Origin: Mycolicibacterium sp. CBMA 226
GTDB lineage: Bacteria; Actinomycetota; Actinomycetes; Mycobacteriales; Mycobacteriaceae
Assembly (NCBI RefSeq): GCF_009729075.1
Contig: NZ_VTGY01000003.1
Coordinates: 1-64,000 of the forward strand
DNA: 64,000 nucleotides
Direction: 5' to 3'
This document shows positions 1 to 9,300 of this stretch, in pieces. The first letter of the stretch is position 1. Each line of letters opens with the position of its first letter. Below the pieces are notes generated by a model. It saw only the letters and a list, made by a program, of their open reading frames with translations. It had not been told where the DNA came from and ran no database searches. The position numbers were made by a program, and so were the translations under genes.

Positions 1-208
<208 letters not shown>

Positions 209-264
209 TCATGCGGTGAATCCTCAGCCAGCCTAGTGCTGTGACGAACTCCACGTGCAGTACG

Positions 265-285
265 CGACGCGCGCTCAGCGCGTCG
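265..285. terminator. GC-rich hairpin between whiA and gap
   Basis: Perfect 8-bp arms (CGACGCGC at 265-272, GCGCGTCG at 278-285) with a 5-base loop, 36 bases beyond the whiA stop. There is no U-tract, so it could be a weak terminator or attenuator between whiA and gap, or simply a stable processing hairpin. Nothing else is evident in the 176-320 gap apart from the gap ribosome binding site. Confidence 0.4.
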
Positions 286-320
286 GGACCGCCCCTGTCC
301 GGTGGTTACCGGGACTCGCG

Positions 321-1304
321 CTAGGCGTCGTCGAGCAGATCCGGGGTGACGGCCGACTCGGTGTCCGGGATGCCTTCCAGCTTGGCCTTGCGGTCGGCCA
401 TCGACAGCAGTCGCCGAATCCGGCCTGCGACAGCATCTTTCGTCATCGGAGGGTCGGCGAGCCGGCCCAGCTCCTCGAGCGATGCCTGCCGGTGCTCGAC
501 GCGCAGCCGGCCGGCGGCCGACAGGTGGTCGGGCACCGTGTCACCGAGGATGTCGAGTGCCCGCTCGACCCGCGCCGCGGCCGCGACAGCCGCCCGGGCG
601 GACCGGCGCAGGTTCGCGTCGTCGAAGTTGGCCAGCCGGTTGGCAGTGGCACGCACCTCGCGACGCATGCGCCGCTCTTCCCAATTGAGCCGGGTGTCCT
701 GGGCGCCCATCCGGGTCAGCAACGCGCCGATGGCCTCACCGTCGCGCACCACCACCCGGTCGCTGCCACGGACCTCACGCGCCTTGGCGCTTACTCCCAG
801 CCGGCGGGCCGCGCCGACCAACGCCAGCGCCGCCTCCGGTCCGGGACAGCTGACCTCGAGCGCCGACGACCGGCCGGGCTCGGTCAGCGAACCATGCGCC
901 AGGAACGCGCCACGCCAGGCCGCTTCGGCGTCGCCGACGCTGCCGCCGACCACCTGAGCCGGCAGACCACGCACGGGCCGGCCCCGCATGTCGAGCAGTC
1001 CCGTCTGGCGGGCGAGCGCCTCACCGTCCTGAGCGACCCGCACCACGTACCGGGTGCTCTTGCGGATACCGCTCGCCGATAGCACGTGCACGACGGCGTT
1101 GTAGCCGTACAGGTCGTAGATGTCCTTGCGCAGCCGCCGGGCGATGCTGCCCAGGTCGACCTCCGCCTCGACGACGACGCGGCCCGCCACGATGTGCAGG
1201 CCGCCCGCGAACCGCAGCAACGACGCCACCTCGGCCCGGCGGGCGGTCACCGAATTGACGACCAGCCGGCTCAGCTCGTCCTTCACTTCCGACGTCATCG
1301 CCAC
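321..1304 (-). CDS. whiA: WhiA, sporulation/cell-division-type transcriptional regulator
   Basis: A 327-residue protein, close to full family length and nearly colinear with mycobacterial WhiA. The N-terminal two thirds is the LAGLIDADG-like domain ([33 protein letters not shown]). The C-terminal quarter is the WhiA helix-turn-helix region ([20 protein letters not shown]). In Streptomyces WhiA acts with WhiB on division genes; in mycobacteria the role is less defined. The start is GTG 1304 ([11 protein letters not shown]) behind AAGAGGTGA. An ATG at 1298 would give an ATGA overlap with the upstream gene, like the other junctions of this operon. Last gene of the uvrC-rapZ-cuvA-whiA unit. Confidence 0.95.
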   Translation of the reverse strand: MAMTSEVKDELSRLVVNSVTARRAEVASLLRFAGGLHIVAGRVVVEAEVDLGSIARRLRKDIYDLYGYNAVVHVLSASGIRKSTRYVVRVAQDGEALARQTGLLDMRGRPVRGLPAQVVGGSVGDAEAAWRGAFLAHGSLTEPGRSSALEVSCPGPEAALALVGAARRLGVSAKAREVRGSDRVVVRDGEAIGALLTRMGAQDTRLNWEERRMRREVRATANRLANFDDANLRRSARAAVAAAARVERALDILGDTVPDHLSAAGRLRVEHRQASLEELGRLADPPMTKDAVAGRIRRLLSMADRKAKLEGIPDTESAVTPDLLDDA

Positions 1305-2365
1305 GAATCGTCACCTCTTGGTCCTTCAGGGGCCGGCTGCTGACGGAATCCGTCGGCCGACCGAGTGGCGGGAGTAGATGGCTCGTATGCGGGCCGGGCC
1401 GGTGCGCTGCCATTGAGACGCACCCGCTCCAGAGCAGCCGCAAGTCGTGCCGGGTCATGTAAAGGTGTACCAGGTCGGGATACGTCAGCAAACTCGACCT
1501 GAGCCTCGAGAAAAGAAGCCGCCCGGCGCAGTTGGTCGCGCTCCCGTTCACTGGGCACGCTCGCCGCGTCGACGATGATGTCGTGCACCGTCAGGCCCGG
1601 GGCGTGCTGCGACAGCACGTGCACGTGGCGTTCGGCGGAGAAGCCGGCGGTCTCCCCCGGCTCGGCCGCCAGGTTGAGCACAAGTGCCCGCCGCGCCTCG
1701 GTCGCCTGCAGCGCGGCGAGCAGCTGGGGCACCAGCACGTGCGGGATCACACTGCTGAACCAGGAGCCCGGACCGAGCACCACGAGGTCGGCCGACATGA
1801 TGGCGTCGACGGCCTGGCGTGTGGCCGGCGGATCGCCCGGCAGCAGCCGCACCCGACGGACCTTGCCGGGTGTGGTGGCGACCGCGACCTGACCTCGAAT
1901 CACGCGACTCATCCGCGGATCGGCCTCGAGCCCGGACACGTCGGCCTCGATCTGCAACGCGATGGGACACATCGGCAGCACCCGGCCCTTGACCCCGAGA
2001 ATCCGGCCGAGTTCGTCGAGCGCGGCGACCGGGTCGGCCAGGACCTCGTTGAGGCCGGCCAGCAGCAGGTTGCCGATCGGGTGACCCGCCAGCGCGCCGC
2101 TGCCGTTGAAGCGGTGCTGGATGATGGTCGCCCACAACTGGCCGTGCGGACTGTCGGATGCCAAGGCCGCCAACGCCATTCGTAGATCACCCGGCGGCAC
2201 GATGTCCAGTTCGGAACGCAGCCGGCCCGATGAGCCACCGTCGTCCGCGACGGTGACGACGGCGGTGACGTGCGGTGTCAGCCGGCGCGCCGCGGACAGC
2301 GTCGCGTACAGCCCGTGCCCGCCGCCGAGCGCCACGATGCGCGCAGGTGCGCGGTCCTCCGTCAT
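1295..2365 (-). CDS. cuvA: Gluconeogenesis factor-like protein CuvA/YvcK (CofD-like)
   Basis: A 356-residue YvcK/CofD-family protein. Its opening [20 protein letters not shown] is the glycine-rich nucleotide-binding signature, followed by [14 protein letters not shown] and, further in, [13 protein letters not shown], all family hallmarks. In mycobacteria this protein (Rv1422, CuvA) localises to growing poles, binds UDP-GlcNAc and supports cell-wall precursor metabolism and virulence; it is not a catabolic enzyme. It overlaps rapZ upstream by 4 bp (ATGA, 2362-2365) and whiA downstream, so translation is coupled. The Pro/Ala-rich C-terminal tail of about 35 residues is poorly conserved. Confidence 0.93.
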   Translation of the reverse strand: MTEDRAPARIVALGGGHGLYATLSAARRLTPHVTAVVTVADDGGSSGRLRSELDIVPPGDLRMALAALASDSPHGQLWATIIQHRFNGSGALAGHPIGNLLLAGLNEVLADPVAALDELGRILGVKGRVLPMCPIALQIEADVSGLEADPRMSRVIRGQVAVATTPGKVRRVRLLPGDPPATRQAVDAIMSADLVVLGPGSWFSSVIPHVLVPQLLAALQATEARRALVLNLAAEPGETAGFSAERHVHVLSQHAPGLTVHDIIVDAASVPSERERDQLRRAASFLEAQVEFADVSRPGTPLHDPARLAAALERVRLNGSAPARPAYEPSTPATRSADGFRQQPAPEGPRGDDSWR

Positions 2366-3312
2366 TCGCGCCCCAGATCCCGGTGCAGCACCCGCACGGT
2401 CAGGTGGTCACCGCCACGCAGCCGGCCCGCCAGCGCTTCGGCGATCGCAACACTGCGATGCTTGCCGCCGGTGCAGCCGATGGCCACGGTCATATAGCGC
2501 TTCCCCTCCCTGCGGTAGCCGTCGATCACAACCCCCAGCAGCCGATGGTAGGTGTCCAGGAACTCGGCAGCGCCCTCTTGTCCCAGCACGTAGTCCCGAA
2601 CCGCCGGATGTTGCCCGGTATGAGGCCGCAGCTCGTCGACCCAATGCGGATTCGGCAGGAACCGGACATCCATCACGGTGTCGGCATCCATCGGCAGACC
2701 ATATTTATAGCCGAACGATTCGACCGTCACGCTCGTCCCGGCCACGGCCTCCCCGCTGAAGGCGCGTTCGATGCTGGCGCGCAGCGCCGGTACCGGCAGT
2801 GTCGAGGTGTCGATGATCAGATCGGCCGTGGCACGCACCGATTCCAGCAATCTCCGTTCGGCGGCAATGCCTTCCGCGAGCGTCTGGTTGCCCTGCAGTG
2901 GGTGACTGCGCCGGTTCTGCTCGTAGCGGCGCACCAGGATGTCGTCCGACGCCTCCAGGAACAGCACGCGTGGGAAGACGCTGCGCGTGGCCAATTCATG
3001 GCGAACAAAATCCAGGTCACCGGTGAAGCCCCGGGACCGGACGTCCATCACCACGGCCAGCTTCGTGATGCGGGAACCCGCCGCCAAACCCAGCTCGACC
3101 ATGCGGGTGATCAGCTCCGGCGGCAGGTTGTCGGCGACGTACCAGCCGAGATCCTCGAGCACCTTGGCGGCGGTGCCGCGGCCGGCGCCGGACAGTCCGG
3201 TGACCAGAACCACGTCGATTTCATCGGCGGCGTCACCAGCAGCACCGTCCATCTGATCGTCCGTCACGACTTCGTCCATCCCCCGCTGCTCATCCGCTGG
3301 TGCTGCGCTCAT
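2362..3312 (-). CDS. rapZ: RapZ-type nucleotide-binding protein (YvcJ family)
   Basis: A 316-residue RapZ/YvcJ protein (Rv1421 type). An N-terminal P-loop reads [20 protein letters not shown] around residues 37-56. The usual GKS lysine is replaced by Arg-Gly, a change I recall in other mycobacterial copies as well. The C-terminal half carries the diagnostic [17 protein letters not shown] and the FLPNPHW block. In E. coli RapZ senses GlcN6P and directs sRNA decay controlling GlmS; the mycobacterial role is unresolved. It overlaps uvrC by 4 bp (3309-3312) and cuvA by 4 bp. The start is the ATG 3312, with a variable acidic leader of about 35 residues. Confidence 0.93.
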   Translation of the reverse strand: MSAAPADEQRGMDEVVTDDQMDGAAGDAADEIDVVLVTGLSGAGRGTAAKVLEDLGWYVADNLPPELITRMVELGLAAGSRITKLAVVMDVRSRGFTGDLDFVRHELATRSVFPRVLFLEASDDILVRRYEQNRRSHPLQGNQTLAEGIAAERRLLESVRATADLIIDTSTLPVPALRASIERAFSGEAVAGTSVTVESFGYKYGLPMDADTVMDVRFLPNPHWVDELRPHTGQHPAVRDYVLGQEGAAEFLDTYHRLLGVVIDGYRREGKRYMTVAIGCTGGKHRSVAIAEALAGRLRGGDHLTVRVLHRDLGRE

Positions 3313-5339
3313 TGCCCTGTCCGATCATTGCCGATATCCGTCGGCGCCGCCCCCGAATCCGGCTGGGAATCGGGCCTCGGGGCATCAGGCCGCAGTGCAT
3401 CGACCACCGCCTGCGCCGTCGCCGCCCCGATTCCCGGCACCGCAGTCAGTTCGTCGACACCGGCCTCTTTCAACCGTGCCACCGAACCGAAGTGGGTCAC
3501 CAGAGCCTTGCGCCGGTGTTCTCCGAGGCCGGGAATCGCGTCGAGGACCGACGCCGTCATCCGCTTGGACCGCTTGCTGCGGTGATAGCTGATGGCGAAC
3601 CGGTGAGCTTCGTCACGTACCCGCTGCAGCAGGTACAGGCCCTCGCTGTTGCGCGGCATGATCAGCGGGTCAGGTTGTTCGGGAACCCACACCTCTTCCA
3701 GACGTTTCGCCAGGCCGATGACCGCCACGTCCGTGACGCCCAATTCGTCGAGTACCGCCGCCGCGGCATTCACCTGCGGCCCGCCGCCGTCGACCACGAA
3801 CAGGTTGGGTGGATACGCGAATCGTTTTGGCCGCACCGGGGTTTCGGGGGGTTCGGCGACGCCAGTGGGATCGGTGTCCGCCAGAGCCTGGGTGTCGGCC
3901 ACATGGCGCGCGAAGCGGCGGCGGGTCACCTCGGCGATGGATGCCACGTCGTCGGACCGGCCGTCGCCGGCGGCCTCGCGGATCGCGTAGTGCCGGTAGT
4001 CGGACTTGCGGGGCAAGCCGTCCTCGAACACCACGAGGGAGGCCACCACATCGGTGCCCTGCACGTGGCTGATGTCGACGCACTCGATGCGCAGCGGTGC
4101 GTCGTCCAATTCGAGCGAATCCTGAATACTCTGCAGCGCTTCGGATCTGGCGTTGAAGTCACCGGCCCGCTTGAGCTTGTGCTGCGCCAGCGCGTCCTGC
4201 GCGTTGCGCTGCACCGTGTCGGCCAGGGCGCGCTTGTCACCGCGCTGGGCCACCCGCAGCTGCACCCGGGAGCCCCGCAGGCCCGACAGCCAGTCGGCGA
4301 GCTCGGGCGCGTTGTCCGGAAGTACCGGCACCAGAACCTCTTTGGGCACCGGGTTGGTGGTCTCGTCGGCCGGTCCGGCCCCCCGCAGTTCGGCCTGATC
4401 ACCGTAGAACTGCGTGAGGAACTGGCTGACCAGATAGTCCTCGCCGGACTCCCCGGGCTCGCCGGACTTCTCGATGACCCACCCGCGCTGACCACGGACC
4501 CGGCCGCCCCGGACGTGGAACACCTGCACGGCGGCTTCCAGGTCATCGTCGGCGAAGGCCACCACGTCGGCATCCGTGCCGTCGCCGAGGACCACGGCCT
4601 GCTTCTCCAGCGCCCGCTTGAGCGCCGAGATGTTGTCACGCAGCCGCGCCGCCCGCTCGAACTCCAGTTCCTCGGCGGCCTCGGCCATCTGCTGTTCCAT
4701 GTCACGGGCCAGCCGGTCGGTCTTGCCGGCGAGGAAGTCGCAGAAGTCGTCGACGATCTTACGGTGCTCGGCCGCCGTCACCCGGCCGACGCACGGCGCC
4801 GAGCATTTGTCGATGTAGCCCAGCAGGCAGGGCCGCCCGATCTGGTTGTGCCGCTTGAACACTCCGTTGGAGCACGTGCGCGCTGGAAACACCCGGGTGA
4901 GCAGATCCAGCGTCTCGCGGATGGCCCAGGCATGCGAGTACGGGCCGAAATAGCGGACGCCCTTGCGGCGCGGCCCGCGGTAGACGAACAGCCGCGGGTA
5001 CTCCTCGCCCAGGGTGACCGCCAGCACGGGATACGACTTGTCGTCGCGGTACCGGATGTTGAACCGCGGATCGAATTCCTTGATCCAGTTGTATTCCAGT
5101 TGCAGCGCTTCGACTTCGGTCGTGACGACCGTCCACTCGACACTGCCCGCCGTCGTGACCATCTGCCGGGTCCGGGGCGCGAGCGCCGACAAGTCGGCGA
5201 AGTACGAGTTCAGCCGGCTGCGCAGGCTCTTGGCCTTGCCGACGTAGATGACCCGGCCATGCGGATCCCGGAACCGGTACACCCCCGGTTCCAACGGGAT
5301 GGTTCCCGGCGCCGGCCGGTACGTCGATGGATCAGGCAC
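3309..5339 (-). CDS. uvrC: UvrC, excinuclease ABC subunit C
   Basis: The 676-residue dual-incision nuclease subunit of nucleotide excision repair, acting on the UvrB-DNA complex. Domain order is clear: GIY-YIG nuclease near residues 18-50 ([21 protein letters not shown]), a UVR coiled segment for UvrB contact near 205-245 ([15 protein letters not shown]), the RNase H-like second nuclease domain ([17 protein letters not shown]), and C-terminal tandem helix-hairpin-helix motifs ([25 protein letters not shown]). It starts at ATG 5339, 9 bases after the murD2 stop, so it is probably read through from the murL-murD2 genes. Confidence 0.97.
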   Translation of the reverse strand: MPDPSTYRPAPGTIPLEPGVYRFRDPHGRVIYVGKAKSLRSRLNSYFADLSALAPRTRQMVTTAGSVEWTVVTTEVEALQLEYNWIKEFDPRFNIRYRDDKSYPVLAVTLGEEYPRLFVYRGPRRKGVRYFGPYSHAWAIRETLDLLTRVFPARTCSNGVFKRHNQIGRPCLLGYIDKCSAPCVGRVTAAEHRKIVDDFCDFLAGKTDRLARDMEQQMAEAAEELEFERAARLRDNISALKRALEKQAVVLGDGTDADVVAFADDDLEAAVQVFHVRGGRVRGQRGWVIEKSGEPGESGEDYLVSQFLTQFYGDQAELRGAGPADETTNPVPKEVLVPVLPDNAPELADWLSGLRGSRVQLRVAQRGDKRALADTVQRNAQDALAQHKLKRAGDFNARSEALQSIQDSLELDDAPLRIECVDISHVQGTDVVASLVVFEDGLPRKSDYRHYAIREAAGDGRSDDVASIAEVTRRRFARHVADTQALADTDPTGVAEPPETPVRPKRFAYPPNLFVVDGGGPQVNAAAAVLDELGVTDVAVIGLAKRLEEVWVPEQPDPLIMPRNSEGLYLLQRVRDEAHRFAISYHRSKRSKRMTASVLDAIPGLGEHRRKALVTHFGSVARLKEAGVDELTAVPGIGAATAQAVVDALRPDAPRPDSQPDSGAAPTDIGNDRTGQ

Positions 5340-5348
5340 TGTTACAGG

Positions 5349-6692
5349 TTAGTTCGACTGGCTGACAGCATCCGAGACGCCGGTCTCGGCATCGATGAAC
5401 TCACAGAACGCCGCGGCCTTGGCCACGTAGTTGGCGAACAGGTCATAGCTGGCCGCCCCCGGCGACAGCAGCACCGCCGTCACGCCCGGTACCGCAGCTG
5501 CGGTCCGTACCGCCGCCTGCAGGCTGTCCACCGGGTGCACCGACTCGGGGTGCGCCGCGGCGAAGCGGCGGCCGATCTCGGCCCCGTTGGTCGGACCCTG
5601 GATGAGGTGAACGTCACGTGCACCGGTGAGCAGATAGTCGTCGATCTGTTCGTAGTCGAGCTGGCGGTCCATGCCACCGACGATGAGGGCCACCCGGTCG
5701 TCGGGCCGCATCGAACGCAGTGCGGCGACCACGCTCTCCCCTGTGGTGGCCAGCGTGTCATCGATCCAGCGCACTTCCCCGGTACGCCGCACGACCTGCA
5801 GCCGGTGCGGCAGGGCCTCGAATGTCGTTACCGCCCCGAGGAATTCGTCCGCGGTCACCGGCCGGCCGATCACCTCGGCAGCCGCGACGGCCGCCAGTGC
5901 GCCGTTGACGACGTTGTGCTCGTAGGCCATCACGTAGTCGCCCTCGGGCGGTTCGACGTCCGCCGCGTCGACGCTGCGCACCACCGGCGGCAGCGCGATG
6001 CCGAGGCGATCGAGGACCGCCCGCACCTGCGGCGTGGTCACCAGAACCTCACCGCCGCAGGCGAAGACGTTGGCCTTCGCGCGGTGGTAGGCGTCGATGT
6101 CGCCGTGCCAGTCCAGGTGGTCCTCGAAGAGGTTGGTGATCACCGAGATCCGCGGGGATGCGGTCACCAGCGCGCACTGCTGGCTGGACAGCTCGGCGAC
6201 CACCACGGCCTCCGGCCCCGGTTCCAGATCCGACAGCGGGGTGCCGATATTGCCCGCCACCACAGCGTCCGCGCCCAGCCGGCACAGCAGGTGCGTCAGG
6301 AATGACGCCGTCGTGCTCTTGCCCTTGGTCCCGGTCACGCCGACGGTCTGCGCGGCATACCGGCGCAGGTACCAGTCGGCGGCGCTGGACAGCGTGGTGC
6401 CGGCGTCGCGCAACTCGGCGAAAAACGGCTGATGCCAGGGTATTCCGGGGCTGAGGAACACCACATCGCAACCCGTCAGCCGATTCAGGTGCTCGGCGCC
6501 GCGCCACAGGTTCAGGTTGGCGATGTCGCTCGGTGCGTCCAGAGTCCCCCGGCCGGCGTCGTCGACGGCGTCGATGCGCGCCGCCCCCGCGGCGGCCGCG
6601 GTGCGGGCCAGCGACTGCCCCTCCTTGCCGAAGCCCCAGATGCCGACGGCGGCACCGGCGAGGTCTGGCCGCTGCCGCGTCACCGGAGTCAT
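5349..6692 (-). CDS. murD2: MurD2-type UDP-MurNAc-L-Ala--L-glutamate ligase
   Basis: A 447-residue Mur ligase. An N-terminal Rossmann segment (GIWGFGKEGQSLA) is followed by the ATP loop VTGTKGKSTT at residues 118-128 and the conserved VITNLFEDHLDWH. Classical MurD carries GTNGKTTT; the GTKGKST form and the neighbouring murL fit MurD2 as described in Xanthomonas oryzae, which adds L-Glu rather than D-Glu to UDP-MurNAc-L-Ala. The start chosen is ATG 6690-6692, overlapping the murL stop as ATGA. A longer reading upstream to 7049 is arginine-rich antisense-like sequence over murL and was discarded. Family assignment is by motif and context; substrate choice is inferred. Confidence 0.85.
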   Translation of the reverse strand: MTPVTRQRPDLAGAAVGIWGFGKEGQSLARTAAAAGAARIDAVDDAGRGTLDAPSDIANLNLWRGAEHLNRLTGCDVVFLSPGIPWHQPFFAELRDAGTTLSSAADWYLRRYAAQTVGVTGTKGKSTTASFLTHLLCRLGADAVVAGNIGTPLSDLEPGPEAVVVAELSSQQCALVTASPRISVITNLFEDHLDWHGDIDAYHRAKANVFACGGEVLVTTPQVRAVLDRLGIALPPVVRSVDAADVEPPEGDYVMAYEHNVVNGALAAVAAAEVIGRPVTADEFLGAVTTFEALPHRLQVVRRTGEVRWIDDTLATTGESVVAALRSMRPDDRVALIVGGMDRQLDYEQIDDYLLTGARDVHLIQGPTNGAEIGRRFAAAHPESVHPVDSLQAAVRTAAAVPGVTAVLLSPGAASYDLFANYVAKAAAFCEFIDAETGVSDAVSQSN

Positions 6693-8020
6693 CGCGGCGC
6701 GTCCAGGGCGGCACGGTACCGCTCGGGCACGTACTGCACCGCCGGGCTGTCGTCGTGGTCGGCGGCAACGCACTCCAGATCGGCTCGCGCACTGCGGAAC
6801 TGCTCGACAAGCGGCAGACCGGCCCAGGACTCGTCGTCGAGGATGGTGAGCATCGACTCGGCGGCCTCGTAGTACTCGCCGACACATTCGAACGGCTTGT
6901 GCGCGCCCACCCCGAGGATGTCCTCGAACTCGGCCCGGCTGTCGGTGTCCTCGAACAGGTTCCGGCCGAAGATCGCCTCCACCTCGGCGCGGCCCAGCCG
7001 CGGCGCCATCAGCACGAACACGAACTGGCACTTCGGGCAGTGCCCGCACCAGGTCGCGCCACGCCGGCCGGCATCCAGTGCGAACGGGCGGTTACAGCTG
7101 ATGAACGCACGGAAATACTGCGGGCTGGCGGCAAACCGGTCGGCGATCTGCGACTCGGACAGGCCGCGCAGCAACGAGAAGTACCGGTCCGGATTCAGCC
7201 CGTACGCCGCGAGGGTGTCCCGCAGCAGCGTCTCGTAGGTGACGCTCTTGGACCACTGGTGGTTGATGTCCTGGCCCATCCACTCGACATTGCCGACATT
7301 CGACGAGCGTTCGTTGGACAGCACCACCGGCCCCAGGCCGTTGGCGTCCGCCACAATCAATCCGATGATGCTGTTGATCGCCGTGACGGGGATGTGCCCG
7401 TTGTAGGCGCCGGCGGCGTTGACGTCGATGAGCGTGCGGTCGATGGCGCGCATGACGCGCACATGTGGCAGGCCGCTGATCTCGATGCACCGGTCGATCG
7501 GGTCGAACTTGTTGACGTTGAACAACACCGGTCGCAGCGGCGTGAGGGCCTCGATGGACACCACCGAGTCCTTGCCGCCGCCGACCGGTACCAGAGGCGC
7601 GGCGTCGGGGTTCCAGGTGTCGGCCTGCGGTTCGGCGATTTCGGCACGGTCGCCGGTGATCTCCGGGCTCAGCGCACCGGGCAGGTTGTTGCGGTAGGCG
7701 TACTCGCCAAGACCGCCGGCCAGCACCTGCCTCAGATACTCGCGTTCGAAATCGTAAGTCGGGAAAGCGATTTCGATCTGCGGTGGCGCGGCCGCCTTGT
7801 AGTAGCTCAGCGAGCAAGTCAGCGTCAGCAGCCGCAGCAGCCGGTCGTCGGGCCGGCCACCGGCCAGGCTGTCCCCGAAATCGACGGTCTCGGCGAAGCT
7901 GACGTCATCGGCGGAATCAGCCCCGCACATGGTGTAACGCCCGTGGAACACGCTGCCCTCGATGTCGTAGCCGTCGATGCGGAACGACTTGTAGGACTGT
8001 GGGACAAAAGGTTTGGTCAC
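6689..8020 (-). CDS. murL: MurL-type UDP-MurNAc-L-Ala-L-Glu epimerase
   Basis: A 443-residue protein with a PP-loop-like motif PVGGGKDSVVSIE (GGGKDS at 147-152), a conserved VVLSNERSSNVGN block (from 232) and a CxxCxxC cluster, WCGHCPKCQFVF, at 324-335 that may bind metal. This combination, directly next to a MurD2-like ligase, matches MurL. In X. oryzae MurL uses ATP/Mg to invert the terminal L-Glu of UDP-MurNAc-L-Ala-L-Glu, giving the D-Glu needed for peptidoglycan without MurI. ATGA overlaps join it to the upstream ORF (8017-8020) and to murD2 (6689-6692). Most mycobacteria rely on MurI, so this would be a second route if murI is also present elsewhere. Confidence 0.82.
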   Translation of the reverse strand: MTKPFVPQSYKSFRIDGYDIEGSVFHGRYTMCGADSADDVSFAETVDFGDSLAGGRPDDRLLRLLTLTCSLSYYKAAAPPQIEIAFPTYDFEREYLRQVLAGGLGEYAYRNNLPGALSPEITGDRAEIAEPQADTWNPDAAPLVPVGGGKDSVVSIEALTPLRPVLFNVNKFDPIDRCIEISGLPHVRVMRAIDRTLIDVNAAGAYNGHIPVTAINSIIGLIVADANGLGPVVLSNERSSNVGNVEWMGQDINHQWSKSVTYETLLRDTLAAYGLNPDRYFSLLRGLSESQIADRFAASPQYFRAFISCNRPFALDAGRRGATWCGHCPKCQFVFVLMAPRLGRAEVEAIFGRNLFEDTDSRAEFEDILGVGAHKPFECVGEYYEAAESMLTILDDESWAGLPLVEQFRSARADLECVAADHDDSPAVQYVPERYRAALDAPR

Positions 8021-8766
8021 AGCTGCTCCAGGAACGACGGGTGGGCGGAATCAACGGGGACGGCGTGGTCGCCGAGTCGGGCGACGGGGTGCGTGCGGTA
8101 CCGGGGCGAGATCCACCAGGCCCGAAGCACCTGCTCGACGGGCACGGCGGCGCGCCGTGCAAGCGATCGCGCCACGCCGCAGTCGTGCAGTTGCCCAAGA
8201 ATCGAGACGGGTTCCGGGTTGTCGACGCCGACCAGCTCAGCACCGACGTCGAGCACCAGCGCCCCGGTCACGGGCGGCGTGACGTCGGGACCGGCCCCGA
8301 TGCCGTCCACGCAGCCCTGCTCGGCCAGCCGACGCTGCAGCAGGTCCACGGTGCCCAGGCTGGTCGTCCGGGCCGCCATTCGCAGCCACTTTCCGTCCGT
8401 CGCCGCCGGCGGGGTCCACGGACTGTCGTACCACCCGATCCGGACCGGATCGGGCGCGTGGACCTGCGAGGGCGTCCCGGTCACCACGCACCGTCCGCCA
8501 TCGACGATCGATACCGTCGCCGCGACCAGGCCCGGCCCTGTCGAGAACGAAGCCAGCGCCGCGTCTAGGTCGGCCGGCGCGGGCATGGTGAGCCCGAAAT
8601 AGTCCGCGGGTTCGGCGAGGTGGTGCCACAGCCATGCGGTGTCGGCGGTCCGGCCCTGGTAGATCGGCACGGTCACCGTCGGGTAGGCACCGAGGCGGCC
8701 GACCAGTTCGGCGGGTGCGATCGCCACGGCGTCGGGCGGCGGCGAAGGCATGCGAAAATCGGTCAC
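8017..8766 (-). CDS. Uncharacterised protein, first gene of the murL-murD2 operon; class IV aminotransferase-like
   Basis: A protein of 249 residues from the GTG at 8766; an in-frame TTG at 8775 would add three residues. I do not recognise it firmly. By eye its order resembles fold-type IV PLP enzymes such as PabC or D-amino-acid transaminase: an early GAYPTVTVPIYQGRTADTAW (compare G-F-T-T-...-L-H-L), a central AARTTSLGTVDLLQRRL where those enzymes have the PLP lysine, then GALVLDVGAELVGVDN and a C-terminal AVPVD. The lysine position appears to be Thr or Arg. If the relationship is real, the protein is probably not a working transaminase. It is coupled by ATGA to murL, which suggests a role in the MurL/MurD2 step. 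Divergent from the GNAT gene. Confidence 0.6.
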   Translation of the reverse strand: MTDFRMPSPPPDAVAIAPAELVGRLGAYPTVTVPIYQGRTADTAWLWHHLAEPADYFGLTMPAPADLDAALASFSTGPGLVAATVSIVDGGRCVVTGTPSQVHAPDPVRIGWYDSPWTPPAATDGKWLRMAARTTSLGTVDLLQRRLAEQGCVDGIGAGPDVTPPVTGALVLDVGAELVGVDNPEPVSILGQLHDCGVARSLARRAAVPVEQVLRAWWISPRYRTHPVARLGDHAVPVDSAHPSFLEQL

Positions 8767-8775
8767 TATCAGCAA

Positions 8776-8781
8776 ATTCTA
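8776..8781 (-). promoter_or_regulatory. Candidate -10 element of the murL operon
   Basis: On the minus strand TAGAAT sits 9 bases before the GTG at 8766. With usual -10 spacing the transcript would begin at or near that GTG, which would make it a leaderless start, common in mycobacteria. No Shine-Dalgarno is visible ahead of it. Based on pattern only. Confidence 0.35.
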
Positions 8782-8814
8782 TCCCATGGGAGGGACCGAA
8801 CCGGTGGGCATCAG

Positions 8815-9300
8815 ATGACCGGCACCGGGGTGATCCGGCTCACCGAAGCCGACTGGCGGATGTTCGCCGCGCTGCGGCTGCGGGCACTGGCCGATTCCGC
8901 GGGTACCGATGACGCCGAGTATCGCACCGAGATGAGCTTCACCGGGACGCAGTGGCGTCGGCGGCTGCGGGCCCACGCCCAGTTCGCCCTGGCCGACGAG
9001 GACCGGCTGGTGGGTCTGATCGCCGCGCATCGGGCCAGTCCCAGCTCGGTGTACCTGTACTCGCTGTGGACCGATCCGGTCGCCCGCGGCCATGGGGTGG
9101 CGCACACGCTGCTGACCGCTGCCATCGAATGGGGGCGCGGTCTGGGCGCGCGCACCGTGACGCTGCGCGTGCACCGCAACAACGCCGCCGCGCTCGCGGT
9201 CTACCGGGCCTTCGGGTTCGTCGCCACGGCCGATCCGGCCGACGGTTCCCAAAACCCGGGCCGGGCAGACGAACTCACGATGTCGTTGACGCTGAGCTGA
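8815..9300 (+). CDS. GNAT-family N-acetyltransferase
   Basis: A 161-residue single-domain GCN5-related acetyltransferase. The acetyl-CoA loop follows the strand LYSLWTDPVARGHGVAHTLL (V-A-R-G-H-G-V, the R/Q-x-x-G-x-G/A motif A), and the end of the fold shows RVHRNNAAALAVYRAFGFV, the typical NxxAxxxYxxxGF signature. The substrate is unknown: it could be an amine, aminoglycoside-like molecule or protein N-terminus. The start used is ATG 8815; a longer frame upstream is antisense to the neighbouring gene. Its 3' end overlaps the convergent PH-domain membrane protein by 26 bp. Confidence 0.88.
   Translation: MTGTGVIRLTEADWRMFAALRLRALADSAGTDDAEYRTEMSFTGTQWRRRLRAHAQFALADEDRLVGLIAAHRASPSSVYLYSLWTDPVARGHGVAHTLLTAAIEWGRGLGARTVTLRVHRNNAAALAVYRAFGFVATADPADGSQNPGRADELTMSLTLS

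Noticed and set aside
3300..6305. 1001-codon open frame on the plus strand
   Set aside because: It is antisense to uvrC and murD2, has His/Arg/Gly-rich composition without domains, and arises from high-GC codon bias.
5349..7049. Upstream extension of murD2 to 566 residues
   Set aside because: The first 119 residues are Arg-rich shadow of murL; the ATG at 6692 overlaps the murL stop and begins the Mur ligase fold.
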